Positions 48,342 to 58,016 of a stretch of DNA of 64,000 nt are shown in pieces. The notes under the pieces are model-generated. The model was not told where the DNA came from and searched no databases. It worked only from the letters and a program-made list of their open reading frames with translations. The stretch is from Sulfitobacter pontiacus. Lineage in GTDB: Bacteria > Pseudomonadota > Alphaproteobacteria > Rhodobacterales > Rhodobacteraceae. The translations under genes were made by a program, and so were the position numbers. Numbering within the stretch: position 1 is the stretch's first letter; the number at the start of each line of letters is the position of its first letter. Where the stretch lies: NCBI RefSeq assembly GCF_040790665.1, contig NZ_CP160849.1, positions 2,567,501 through 2,631,500 on the forward strand, in the 5' to 3' direction.

Positions 48342-48994
48342 TACCGGGTTGTCTCCGTCAGGCGGCGCTTCACGTAGTCTGTGGTAGAGGTGATCAGCGT
48401 CTCCATATGCGGCTCTTCAAAGAAGTGGCCGGCCCCCTCGATCTCTTGGTGGGTGATGGTGATGCCTTTCTGCTCGTGCAACTTGTTCACGAGGTTCACG
48501 GTATCTGCGGGTGGTGCCACACGGTCAGCGGTCCCGTTGATCACCAGACCGGAGGCTGGGCAGGGTGCCAAGAAGCTGAAGTCATACATATTCGCGGGTG
48601 GTGCGACAGAGATGAAGCCCGTGATCTCGGGGCGGCGCATCAGCAGCTGCATCCCGATCCATGCGCCAAACGAGAAACCGGCAACCCAGCAATGCTTGGA
48701 GTTGTTGTTCATCGATTGCAGGTAATCCAGCGCCGAGGCCGCATCGGAGAGTTCACCAACCCCCTGATCGTATTCACCCTGGCTCCGGCCCACGCCGCGG
48801 AAATTGAAGCGCAGAACGGTGAAACCCATATTGTAGAAGGCATAGTGCATATTATACACGACCTTATGGTTCATCGTCCCGCCGAATTGTGGATGCGGGT
48901 GGAGCAGAATGGCGATGGGTGCGTCGCGTTCTTTTTGTGGATGGTAGCGGCCTTCGAGGCGGCCTTCGGGTCCGGGAAAAATAACCTCGGGCAT
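48341..48994 (-). CDS. Alpha/beta hydrolase
   Basis: A 217-residue alpha/beta hydrolase. HPHPQFGGTM near residue 32 and the nucleophile elbow GFSFGAWIG (about 106-114) fit the KANL3/Tex30-type or dienelactone-hydrolase-like group; the catalytic His is near GAGHFFEEP. The substrate is unknown. It is first of a three-gene operon and is divergent from iscR. Confidence 0.88.
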   Translation of the reverse strand: MPEVIFPGPEGRLEGRYHPQKERDAPIAILLHPHPQFGGTMNHKVVYNMHYAFYNMGFTVLRFNFRGVGRSQGEYDQGVGELSDAASALDYLQSMNNNSKHCWVAGFSFGAWIGMQLLMRRPEITGFISVAPPANMYDFSFLAPCPASGLVINGTADRVAPPADTVNLVNKLHEQKGITITHQEIEGAGHFFEEPHMETLITSTTDYVKRRLTETTR

Positions 48995-49032
48995 GAGCGT
49001 CCCTGCTTGGGGTTCTAAGTGCAGCGGAATAG

Positions 49033-49061
49033 TTGACGAATTCGCTAGGGCAGTTTAGAAC
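49033..49061 (+). promoter_or_regulatory. Probable sigma-70 promoter of the iscR-suf operon
   Basis: TTGACG, a 17-base spacer, then TAGAAC. The -10 half lies within the Irr-type palindrome. A hairpin TGATCCCC/GGGGGTCA at 49076-49097 would lie in the leader RNA. Confidence 0.55.
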
Positions 49062-49070
49062 GGTTCTAAC
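49054..49070. promoter_or_regulatory. Irr-type (ICE) box over the iscR-suf promoter
   Basis: TTTAGAA-CGG-TTCTAAC matches the iron control element TTTAGAA-N3-TTCTAAA bound by Irr in all but the last base. It overlaps the predicted -10 and starts 114 bases before iscR, so a bound regulator would block polymerase. Confidence 0.72.
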
Positions 49071-49167
49071 TTGTGTGATCCCCGTTTCTGGGGGTCAGAC
49101 TTTGCGTTTAGGCATTTCAGGCGTCGTCGTCAATCAAACAGGCGCTTATGGGGAAGGGAGCACTGCG

Positions 49168-49638
49168 ATGAAGCTGTCAACCAAGGGGCGGTATGCGATG
49201 GTCGCGTTGGCCGATATAGCGCTTCAGCCTGCGGATCGTCTGGTCAATCTGGGCGATATCGCGACGCGCCAGTCCATTTCCCTGCCGTACCTAGAGCAGC
49301 TTTTCGTCAAGCTACGCCGGGCCGATCTGGTGTCGTCGGTGCGTGGTCCGGGCGGCGGCTACCGCTTGGGGCGGCCCGCGTCGGACATTCGCGTTGTCGA
49401 TATTCTGGCGGCGGTCGACGAGAAGGTCGATGCGATGCATGTGGGGGCCGGTGCCTCTGGCGGGTCATCGGGCAGCCGGGCGCAGTCGCTGACCAACCGT
49501 TTGTGGGAGGGGCTGAGCGCACAGGTCTATGTCTTTCTGCACCAGACGCGGCTGTCGGATGTTGTCGCGAACGAGCTTGCCCCCTGTCCGGCGGTGCCGA
49601 ACCTCTTTGCCATCGTGGACGAGGCGGATGCGGAATGA
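49168..49638 (+). CDS. iscR: IscR-type Rrf2 regulator lacking cluster-binding cysteines
   Basis: A 156-residue Rrf2 regulator with the winged helix MKLSTKGRYAMVALADIAL through LVSSVRGPGGGYRLGRP. IscR normally binds [2Fe-2S] with three cysteines and a histidine between about residues 92 and 107. Here that segment (HVGAGASGGSSGSRAQSLTN, residues 91-110) has no cysteine; the only cysteine in the protein is C140. Rhodobacter IscR has been reported to lack the standard ligands too. It heads the suf operon and probably represses it. The ATG at 49168 gives the canonical N-terminus. Confidence 0.9.
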   Translation: MKLSTKGRYAMVALADIALQPADRLVNLGDIATRQSISLPYLEQLFVKLRRADLVSSVRGPGGGYRLGRPASDIRVVDILAAVDEKVDAMHVGAGASGGSSGSRAQSLTNRLWEGLSAQVYVFLHQTRLSDVVANELAPCPAVPNLFAIVDEADAE

Positions 49639-49689
49639 GGGACGCTGTCCCTCACACTCCCTGGGATTTAGGACCATTTGGAAGCTGAT

Positions 49690-50814
49690 GTGAGAGTATA
49701 CCTTGATCATAACGCGACCACGCCCCTGCGGGCAGAGGCGCGCGCGGCCATGCTGGCGGCGATGGATGTGGCAGGCAACCCGTCCAGCGTCCATGCCGAA
49801 GGGCGTGCGGCCAAGATGATGGTTGAAAAGGCACGCGGGCAGGTGGCTGCGTTGGTCGGCTGCGATGTGTCGGAAGTGATTTTTACCAGCGGTGCCACCG
49901 AGGCGATTGCGGGGGTGGTGCAGGACGCGGGCAATGTGACCGGCGCACCGATCGAGCATGAAGCCGTGCGCATCTGGTGCCCGGAGGCCGAACAATTGCC
50001 TGTGGGTCGCAATGGTCACGTGGATTTGAACGCGCTGCCGGACGGAGCCTTGGCGGGCAAAACACTGTTTTTGCAACGTGCCAATAGCGAGACAGGGGTG
50101 TTGCAGCCGGAAAGCCTGTTGGCCGAGCTGGCGCGTTTGGGCGCGTCGCCCTCAAGCGTGTTCCGTGACGCGGTGCAAGCGGCGGGCAAGTTGTCGGATC
50201 TGGGGCGCTGGCGTTCGGATGTGGGTCGTCATGCGTCATTGGCTGTCTCGGCGCATAAGTTGGGCGGCCCCAAGGGCATCGGTGCGCTGATCGCGGGGCC
50301 GGGATATACGCCCGGATTGATGCAGCCGATGTTGCGCGGGGGCGGGCAGGAATTGGGCCGTCGTGCGGGGACAGAAAACGTTATCGGCATCGCCGGTTTT
50401 GGGGCTGCGTGTGCTGCCGCAGCCCAGGATTTGGCGGATGGCTTATGGGAACGGGTTGCAGAACTTAGAAATGTTCTAGAGAAGGCTCTTGAGGCTGCGT
50501 CAAAGAAGACTATTTTTGTTGGGAAAGACGTGGCGCGTTTGCCGAACACCTCTTGCTTTATCACGCCCGGGTGGCGCGGTGAGACGCAGGTGATGCAGAT
50601 GGACCTTGCGGGCTTTGCGATCAGCGCGGGGTCTGCGTGCTCTAGCGGTAAGGTGGCGACAAGCCGGGTGTTGACGGCGATGGGGTTTGACGACGCTGAG
50701 GCATCCTGTGCCGTGCGCGTATCGCTTGGGCCGGACACCACAGAAGAACAGGTCTTGCGTTTTGCCGACGCCTGGACCGCGAAATTGAAGAAACACGAGG
50801 CGCGGGCCGCTTGA
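49690..50814 (+). CDS. Cysteine desulfurase, group I (IscS/NifS-like)
   Basis: A 374-residue PLP enzyme that removes sulfur from cysteine. It begins VYLDHNATTPL, the family opening, has the PLP lysine in AVSAHKLGGPKG, and the persulfide cysteine in AISAGSACSSGKV, the group I (IscS-like) form. The GTG at 49690 behind GGAAG was chosen over an upstream TTG. It lies between iscR and sufB, so one operon encodes two desulfurases of different type (see sufS at 56621). Confidence 0.92.
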   Translation: MRVYLDHNATTPLRAEARAAMLAAMDVAGNPSSVHAEGRAAKMMVEKARGQVAALVGCDVSEVIFTSGATEAIAGVVQDAGNVTGAPIEHEAVRIWCPEAEQLPVGRNGHVDLNALPDGALAGKTLFLQRANSETGVLQPESLLAELARLGASPSSVFRDAVQAAGKLSDLGRWRSDVGRHASLAVSAHKLGGPKGIGALIAGPGYTPGLMQPMLRGGGQELGRRAGTENVIGIAGFGAACAAAAQDLADGLWERVAELRNVLEKALEAASKKTIFVGKDVARLPNTSCFITPGWRGETQVMQMDLAGFAISAGSACSSGKVATSRVLTAMGFDDAEASCAVRVSLGPDTTEEQVLRFADAWTAKLKKHEARAA

Positions 50815-50843
50815 TGCGCACCGCCAGTTGAAGGATGAAAAGC

Positions 50844-52382
<1,539 letters not shown>

Positions 52383-52387
52383 TCACG

Positions 52388-52579
52388 ATGATGCGCAAGC
52401 TGACATGGGACGTGACCATTGCCGCGCTCGTTTTCTGGGTGCTGATGGCGCTGTTTCGCGGGGGCGGGCTGACGCTCGTCGCCTTCGAGAACACGTTCTT
52501 CCAGATGCTGATCTTTGCGATGATCTACGCTGCGATCCGTGTGGCCCTGTTGGTGCTGCGCAAGGGGGATGGCGAATGA
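52388..52579 (+). CDS. Small membrane protein of unknown function in the suf operon
   Basis: A 63-residue protein with two hydrophobic helices (ALVFWVLMALFRGGG; MLIFAMIYAAIRVALLVL) and a short charged tail. It follows sufB by 5 bases and is on the same transcript. I do not recognise a family. A membrane-anchored helper of the suf complex or of the following gene product is possible, but nothing in the sequence decides this. Confidence 0.7.
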   Translation: MMRKLTWDVTIAALVFWVLMALFRGGGLTLVAFENTFFQMLIFAMIYAAIRVALLVLRKGDGE

Positions 52580-52610
52580 TCACCGTAGGGACCAAAGGCG
52601 CAGCGCTCTG

Positions 52611-53417
52611 ATGCAGGCATCGGCGGACACCACTCCCTTGCGCCTGCACTGGTGGAAGGCGGTCCCGAATTTCGGGGACACCATCAGCCCTGTGGTGCTC
52701 GCCCATGTCGCGGGCCGGCCTGTGGAGCATGCCGGTGTGCGCAAGGCGGAAGTCTGGGCGATCGGGTCGCTTTTGCAGGTGGTTAAGCGCAACTTTAGCG
52801 AGCCGCAGGATCACCGCCCGGTGATCTGGGGGGCGGGCCTGTTGCATCCGGTGCAGGGGACGGGGTTTGTCGATCACGTCGATATCGCCCTGGTCCGTGG
52901 GCCGATCACTGCCGCGCTGCTGGGGTTGGAACTGTCGGAGTTCGGTGATCCCGGTCTGTTGATCAACGCCGTGTGGCCGCAGGATCGCGCGCCCAATGGC
53001 AAGATCGGCATCGTGCCGCATCATTCGCTGGTGGAGGACCCTGTGTTGCAGGCTCTGATCGCCAGTGACGCGCGGTATCAGCTGATTGACCCGCGCGGGC
53101 AAGCGCAGGATGTCTGCGCGGCGATTGCCGCCTGTGATCACGTGTTTGCGTCTTCCTTGCACGGGTTGATCGTGGCCGATGCCTACGGCGTGCCCAACAG
53201 CTGGCTGGCCCCGATCGGGCAGTCGCGCTTGAAATATCTGGATTACGCGGCCTCGGTCGGCCGGCCTCTGCGGGCCCCGATCAACGTCGAGGACATCCCG
53301 ACGGCGGTTCTGCCCGACCCGCTGTCACCGCTTTCCTATCAGGCGGGCATAGATGCCTGCCGCACCGCTCTTTATGACCGTTTTCCCAAAGCCTTACAGG
53401 CGGGGAGGGCGGCATGA
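52611..53417 (+). CDS. Polysaccharide pyruvyl transferase-like protein within the suf operon
   Basis: A 268-residue protein with the family pattern KAVPNFGDTISPVV near the N-terminus and the C-terminal SSLHGLIVADAYGVPNSW. The family adds pyruvate ketals to exopolysaccharide sugars. An in-frame ATG at 52569 would add 14 residues and overlap the preceding gene; its ribosome site is too close, so 52611 was kept with some doubt. No other exopolysaccharide gene is nearby. It lies between sufB and sufC, with the stop overlapping the next small ORF as ATGA. Confidence 0.8.
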   Translation: MQASADTTPLRLHWWKAVPNFGDTISPVVLAHVAGRPVEHAGVRKAEVWAIGSLLQVVKRNFSEPQDHRPVIWGAGLLHPVQGTGFVDHVDIALVRGPITAALLGLELSEFGDPGLLINAVWPQDRAPNGKIGIVPHHSLVEDPVLQALIASDARYQLIDPRGQAQDVCAAIAACDHVFASSLHGLIVADAYGVPNSWLAPIGQSRLKYLDYAASVGRPLRAPINVEDIPTAVLPDPLSPLSYQAGIDACRTALYDRFPKALQAGRAA

Positions 53418-53515
53418 AATCTTACACCGATGACGGCCCCGCGACGGGGTTTTCATTCACTCAATTCACTGTCATTGCAGCGCCAAAGCGCAAGAAAAGG
53501 AACCCATCATGCTGA
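53414..53515 (+). CDS. 33-residue small ORF coupled at both ends, upstream of sufC
   Basis: MKSYTDDGPATGFSFTQFTV continues to a basic end (PKRKKRNPSC) over 33 codons. GGAGG at 53404-53408 lies 5 bases before the ATG, an excellent ribosome site. The start overlaps the preceding stop (ATGA) and the stop falls at 53513-53515, inside the first codons of sufC. The reading frame therefore bridges the whole gap. Codons 8-12 cover a CCCCG-CGA-CGGGG hairpin followed by TTTT, so translation would melt it. I find no known family; it may be a real small protein or a leader-type control element. Confidence 0.6.
   Translation: MKSYTDDGPATGFSFTQFTVIAAPKRKKRNPSC
53437..53453 (+). terminator. Weak terminator-like hairpin inside the 33-codon ORF
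   Basis: CCCCG-CGA-CGGGG followed by TTTT. A 5-base-pair GC stem is short but the T-run is in place. It could act as an attenuator between the upstream suf genes and sufCDS. Confidence 0.4.
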
Positions 53516-54264
53516 GCATCAAAGGCCTGAAGGTCAAACTGGAAGAAGAAGACAAGCAAATCCTGAAGGGTGTCGATCTGGAAGTCGAAGCCGGTAAGGT
53601 TCACGCGATCATGGGGCCGAACGGGTCCGGTAAATCCACGCTGTCCTATGTGCTGTCCGGCAAAGACGGCTACGAGGTCACCGAAGGCTCCGCCCATCTG
53701 GGTGACATCGACTTGCTGGACCTTGAGCCGGAAGAGCGTGCCGCCGCTGGCCTGTTCCTCGCCTTTCAGTACCCCGTTGAAATCCCCGGCGTTGGCAACA
53801 TGACTTTCCTGCGCACCGCTGTGAATGCGCAGCGCAAGGCCCGTGGCGAAGAAGAGATGTCTGCCGCGGAATTCCTCAAGGTTGTGCGTGCCCGCGCCAA
53901 AGAGCTGAAGATCGACGCCGACATGCTGAAGCGCCCCGTGAACATGGGCTTCTCGGGTGGTGAGAAGAAGCGTAACGAGATCTTGCAGATGGCGATGCTT
54001 GAGCCGAAAATGTGCATCCTCGACGAAACGGATTCCGGTCTGGACGTCGATGCGATGAAACTGGTCGCTGATGGCGTGAACGCGCTGCGCACCGAAGGCC
54101 GTGGTTTCCTTGTGATCACCCACTACCAGCGTCTGCTGGACCACATCAAACCCGATGTGGTGCACATCATGGCTGATGGCCGCATCATCAAGACCGGCGG
54201 CCCCGAGCTGGCGCTGGAAGTCGAGAACAACGGGTATGCCGACATCCTGTCCGAGGTGGCGTAA
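53509..54264 (+). CDS. sufC: Fe-S assembly ATPase SufC
   Basis: A 251-residue ABC-type ATPase. Walker A is GPNGSGKST (about residues 36-44), the signature is FSGGEKKR, and Walker B reads CILDETDSGLD, the SufC-specific form. It binds SufB and SufD and drives cluster assembly. AAAAGGAAC precedes the ATG. Its stop overlaps the sufD start as TAATG. Confidence 0.97.
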   Translation: MLSIKGLKVKLEEEDKQILKGVDLEVEAGKVHAIMGPNGSGKSTLSYVLSGKDGYEVTEGSAHLGDIDLLDLEPEERAAAGLFLAFQYPVEIPGVGNMTFLRTAVNAQRKARGEEEMSAAEFLKVVRARAKELKIDADMLKRPVNMGFSGGEKKRNEILQMAMLEPKMCILDETDSGLDVDAMKLVADGVNALRTEGRGFLVITHYQRLLDHIKPDVVHIMADGRIIKTGGPELALEVENNGYADILSEVA

Positions 54265-55547
54265 TGGCCGAAGCAGCGACACAACAAACCCCGACCGAGG
54301 CGTTGATCGCCACGTTGGACCTGCCCCAAGGGGGCTGGTCCGATGCGGCACGCAAGGATGCGTTGTCCCGTCTGCAACAGGCAGGTCTGCCCGAGCGTCG
54401 TGACGAATACTGGAAATACACCCGCCCCGATACGCTGACCCAGCCGCAGGCGGTCTCTGCCGCGGTGCGCGCGTCGGAAGACGTGGCCCTGTTTGATCAG
54501 ATCGACCGGCTGAAGCTGGTGTTCGTCGACGGTGTGTTCGATGCCGATGCGTCGGACGATCTGGCGCTTGAGGGCATCACCATCGAACGGCTGGCCCAAG
54601 CGGATGCCGACCTGCATTGGGCGCGTGATCTTTATGGGACGTTGGAAAAGAACGGCCAGACGCCTGTGGCACGGCCCCTGGCGGCGCTGAACACGGCCTT
54701 TGCTGCAGATGGTGTGCTGATCCATGTGACGGACAAAGTTTCGAAGCCGGTGAATATCGTCTATCGCCGGACCTCCGAGACAGCGGATGTCATGCTGCAC
54801 CACGTCGTCAAGCTGGACGCCGGCGCTGAATTCACGCTGCTGGAGAACGGCCCCGTCGCCGCGCGCTTTAACGGCGTGCTTGAGGTTGAAGTCGCGGATA
54901 ACGCGTCTTTCCACCATGTGCGCGCCCAAGGCCGCGATCACGAACAACGTGCCGCGACGCATATTTTTACCCGTTTGGGGACTGAATCCGCGTTTAAATC
55001 CTTTACCCTGACCGCCAATGGCGTGATGACGCGCAACGATTGCGTGATCGAGCTGACGGGTGACGATGCTGCCGCCCATGTGGCGGGGGCCTGTGTGGGC
55101 GACGGGGGGGATTTCCACCACGACGACACGGTGTTCATCACCCATGACGCGGTGAACTGCGAAAGCCGTCAGGTGTTCAAGAAGGTACTGCGCAACGGGG
55201 CGACCGGTGTGTTCCAAGGGAAGATCCTGGTCAATGCCGACGCGCAAAAGACCGATGGCTACCAGATCAGCCAGTCGTTGCTGCTGGACGAAGACAGCCA
55301 GTTCCTCGCCAAGCCAGAGCTTGAGATCTACGCCGATGACGTGGCCTGTTCGCACGGCTCCACTTCGGGGGCGATCGATGAGGACGCGCTGTTCTATCTA
55401 CGCTCGCGCGGTGTGCCGCATAACGTTGCGACGGATCTGCTGACCTTGTCCTTCCTGGCCGAGGCCGTGGAAGAGATCGAGGACGAGACCCTGCGCGAAG
55501 AGATCACCGCACGGCTTGCCGCGTGGCTTGAGCGGCACGCAGCCTGA
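54264..55547 (+). CDS. sufD: Fe-S assembly protein SufD
   Basis: A 427-residue SufB paralogue. The N-terminal helical part has RRDEYWKYTRPD, a SufD pattern, and the beta-helix core contains ATHIFTRLGTESAFKSF, GATGVFQGKILVNADAQKTD and CSHGSTSGAIDEDALFYLRS with the conserved His. Works with SufB and SufC as SufBC2D. Coupled to its neighbours at both ends by overlapping stop/start codons. Confidence 0.95.
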   Translation: MAEAATQQTPTEALIATLDLPQGGWSDAARKDALSRLQQAGLPERRDEYWKYTRPDTLTQPQAVSAAVRASEDVALFDQIDRLKLVFVDGVFDADASDDLALEGITIERLAQADADLHWARDLYGTLEKNGQTPVARPLAALNTAFAADGVLIHVTDKVSKPVNIVYRRTSETADVMLHHVVKLDAGAEFTLLENGPVAARFNGVLEVEVADNASFHHVRAQGRDHEQRAATHIFTRLGTESAFKSFTLTANGVMTRNDCVIELTGDDAAAHVAGACVGDGGDFHHDDTVFITHDAVNCESRQVFKKVLRNGATGVFQGKILVNADAQKTDGYQISQSLLLDEDSQFLAKPELEIYADDVACSHGSTSGAIDEDALFYLRSRGVPHNVATDLLTLSFLAEAVEEIEDETLREEITARLAAWLERHAA

Positions 55548-56032
55548 TGGCGGCGACACGCGATATCGTGGCCAGCTACCGCAACCCCGCCGCCGTCGTG
55601 CGGCGGTTGTTGGGGCAGGGCCCGCGGGAGGATCGCAACCTGGTCTATCTGATGGTCGCGTGTCTCATCTTTTTCGTGGCCCAGACCCCGCGTCTGGCCC
55701 GCGAAGCCCATGTCAACGGCACAGAGCTTGACATGCTGTTGGGGGCGACTCTGCTGGCATGGCTGTTCATCGCGCCGTTGATTTTCTACATGCTGGCGGC
55801 GGGGACGCAGATCATCCTTAGGGTGATGCGCGGCCGCCCCAGCGGCTATAGCACGCGTCTGGCGCTGTTCTGGGCCTTGCTGGCGTCCAGCCCGCTTGTG
55901 CTGTTGCACGGGCTGACGGCGGGGTTCGTCGGCGAAGGGATCGAATTGCGCATCGTCGGGCTGGTCTGGCTTTGCGTGTTTTTATGGTTCTGGATCAGCG
56001 GGTTGCTGGTCGCATATCGGACACGCTCATGA
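55547..56032 (+). CDS. YIP1-like membrane protein, first of two
   Basis: A 161-residue protein with four hydrophobic helices (VYLMVACLIFFVAQT; MLLGATLLAWLFIAPLIFYM; LALFWALLASSPLVLLHGL; IVGLVWLCVFLWFWISG). It starts on the sufD stop and ends overlapping the next gene as ATGA. The pattern fits YIP1-family proteins, which have an unknown bacterial role. Position in the suf operon is typical for Rhodobacterales as far as I recall. Confidence 0.7.
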   Translation: MAATRDIVASYRNPAAVVRRLLGQGPREDRNLVYLMVACLIFFVAQTPRLAREAHVNGTELDMLLGATLLAWLFIAPLIFYMLAAGTQIILRVMRGRPSGYSTRLALFWALLASSPLVLLHGLTAGFVGEGIELRIVGLVWLCVFLWFWISGLLVAYRTRS

Positions 56033-56628
56033 ATGCCCCTGATACAAGATCGGTTCTGACCGAGCTGGTCGTGCTTAGCCTGCGCGACCCGCGTGCTGCC
56101 GCGAACCAGATCATGGGGTGGCAGCTGGGGCGGGACGTGCTGTGGACCGCGCTGGCGCTGGCGGCTGCGATCAATACGTTGATCTTCTCGGTCAGTCTGG
56201 TGCTGCAACCGACGCCCGCGATGCCTGCGTTCTTTACCAGCCCGCTGGCGATGTTTGTCCTGCTCTCGGGCGTCCTGGTGATCACGACCCACGGGCTTTA
56301 CTGGGCCGGGCGTGCGCTTGGGGGCGAAGGCGACCTTGGCGATGTGCTGGCACTGGTGGTGTTCTTGCAGATCCTGCGCATCATCGCGCAGGTGGCGATT
56401 TTCCTGCTGATGTTCATCTCTCCGGGGGTGTCGGTGCTGGCATCCTTGGCGACGGGCCTTATCGGGCTTTGGATATTGGTCAACTTCGTCGCCGCCGCCT
56501 TTAACTTTACCGGACTGGGCAAGGCTGTCGGCGTTTTGCTGATTTCTATGGCGGCCATCGTTCTGGGGCTTAGCCTGCTTCTCTCTATCGTGGGCGTTGC
56601 CGCCCAAGGAGTGCTTCTTGATGTATGA
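56029..56628 (+). CDS. YIP1-like membrane protein, second of two
   Basis: A 199-residue protein with about five hydrophobic helices; the N-terminal cytoplasmic stretch (RSVLTELVVLSLRDPRAAAN) recalls that of the preceding protein (a related Arg/Ala-rich opening), so the two may be distant paralogues. The start at 56029 overlaps the preceding stop as ATGA; the longer frame upstream is in the neighbour. It ends 8 bases into sufS. Function unknown; possibly a membrane platform near cluster assembly. Confidence 0.75.
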   Translation: MNAPDTRSVLTELVVLSLRDPRAAANQIMGWQLGRDVLWTALALAAAINTLIFSVSLVLQPTPAMPAFFTSPLAMFVLLSGVLVITTHGLYWAGRALGGEGDLGDVLALVVFLQILRIIAQVAIFLLMFISPGVSVLASLATGLIGLWILVNFVAAAFNFTGLGKAVGVLLISMAAIVLGLSLLLSIVGVAAQGVLLDV

Positions 56629-57841
56629 CGTAAACGCCATCCGCAGCGACTTTCCGATCCTGTCGCGCGAGGTGAACGGCAAGCCGCTGGTCTATCTCGA
56701 CAATGGGGCCTCGGCCCAAAAGCCGCAGGTCGTGATTGATGCGATCAGCCGCTCGTACAGCCATGAATATTCCAATGTTCACCGCGGCTTGCACTATCTT
56801 TCTAATCTGGCAACCGATCAGTATGAATCCGTGCGTGGCACCGTGGCGCGGTTTCTGAATGCGGGAAACGAGGATCACATCGTCTTTACCTCCGGCACGA
56901 CAGAAGGGATCAATCTGGTCGCTTACGGTTGGGCCATGCCGAACCTGCAGGCAGGGGACGAGATCATCCTGTCGGTGATGGAGCATCACGCCAATATCGT
57001 GCCGTGGCATTTCCTGCGCGAGCGTCAGGGTGTTGTGATCAAATGGGTCGATGTGGATGCCTCTGGCGCACTTGATCCGCAAGCCGTGATCGACGCCATC
57101 ACCCCCAAGACCAAGCTCATTGCCGTGACGCAGGTGTCGAATGTTCTGGGCACGGTGGTGGACGTCAAGGCGATCACCGCAGGGGCTCATGCCAAAGGTG
57201 TGCCCGTCTTGGTTGACGGGTCGCAGGCCGCGGTGCACATGCCTGTGGACGTGCAGGATATCGGCTGCGATTTCTACGCGATCACCGGTCACAAGCTTTA
57301 TGGGCCCTCGGGGTCCGGCGCGATCTATATCAACCCCGATCGCATGGCCGAGATGCGCCCGTTTCTGGGTGGCGGCGATATGATCCGCGAGGTCACCAAA
57401 GACGGCATCACCTATAACGATGCCCCGATGAAGTTCGAGGCGGGCACTCCCGGCATCGTGCAGACCATCGGCATGGGCGTGGCGCTGGACTATATGATGA
57501 ACATCGGGATGCAGAATATTGCCGCCCATGAGGCATCCTTGCGCGATTATGCCGTGTCGCGCCTGTCGGGGCTGAACTGGGTGCAGGTGCAGGGCACCAC
57601 GCCGGACAAGGCCGCGATCTTTAGCTTTACGCTGGACGGGGCGGCGCATGCGCATGATATCTCTACCATTCTTGATAAAAAGGGCGTGGCGGTACGTGCG
57701 GGTCAGCATTGTTGCGGGCCGCTGATGCAGCATCTGGGCCAGACCGCCACCTGCCGCGCGTCCTTCGGGATGTACAACACCAATGCCGAGATCGAAACGC
57801 TGATCGAGGCGCTTGAACTGGCGCATGATTTGTTTGCGTGA
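56621..57841 (+). CDS. sufS: Cysteine desulfurase SufS (group II)
   Basis: A 406-residue PLP enzyme. It has PILSREVNGKPLVYLDNGAS at the start, the PLP lysine in ITGHKLYGPSG, and the persulfide cysteine in VAVRAGQHCCGPLMQ, the group II (SufS) form, with two neighbouring cysteines in place of the usual single one plus Ala. AAGGAG lies 9 bases before the ATG at 56621, which gives the standard length. No sufE, sufU, sufT or sufA gene follows; the next feature is a tRNA. Confidence 0.95.
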   Translation: MYDVNAIRSDFPILSREVNGKPLVYLDNGASAQKPQVVIDAISRSYSHEYSNVHRGLHYLSNLATDQYESVRGTVARFLNAGNEDHIVFTSGTTEGINLVAYGWAMPNLQAGDEIILSVMEHHANIVPWHFLRERQGVVIKWVDVDASGALDPQAVIDAITPKTKLIAVTQVSNVLGTVVDVKAITAGAHAKGVPVLVDGSQAAVHMPVDVQDIGCDFYAITGHKLYGPSGSGAIYINPDRMAEMRPFLGGGDMIREVTKDGITYNDAPMKFEAGTPGIVQTIGMGVALDYMMNIGMQNIAAHEASLRDYAVSRLSGLNWVQVQGTTPDKAAIFSFTLDGAAHAHDISTILDKKGVAVRAGQHCCGPLMQHLGQTATCRASFGMYNTNAEIETLIEALELAHDLFA

Positions 57842-57899
57842 CCCAAGGCTGATTTTGTAATTGCAGGGGGCGGGTAGTCTGGCTATACCGCCCCTAGAT

Positions 57900-57976
<77 letters not shown>

Positions 57977-58016
57977 TCTTCCCTTGATCCAGATATGTTT
58001 ATGTTGGGCTTCGCCC

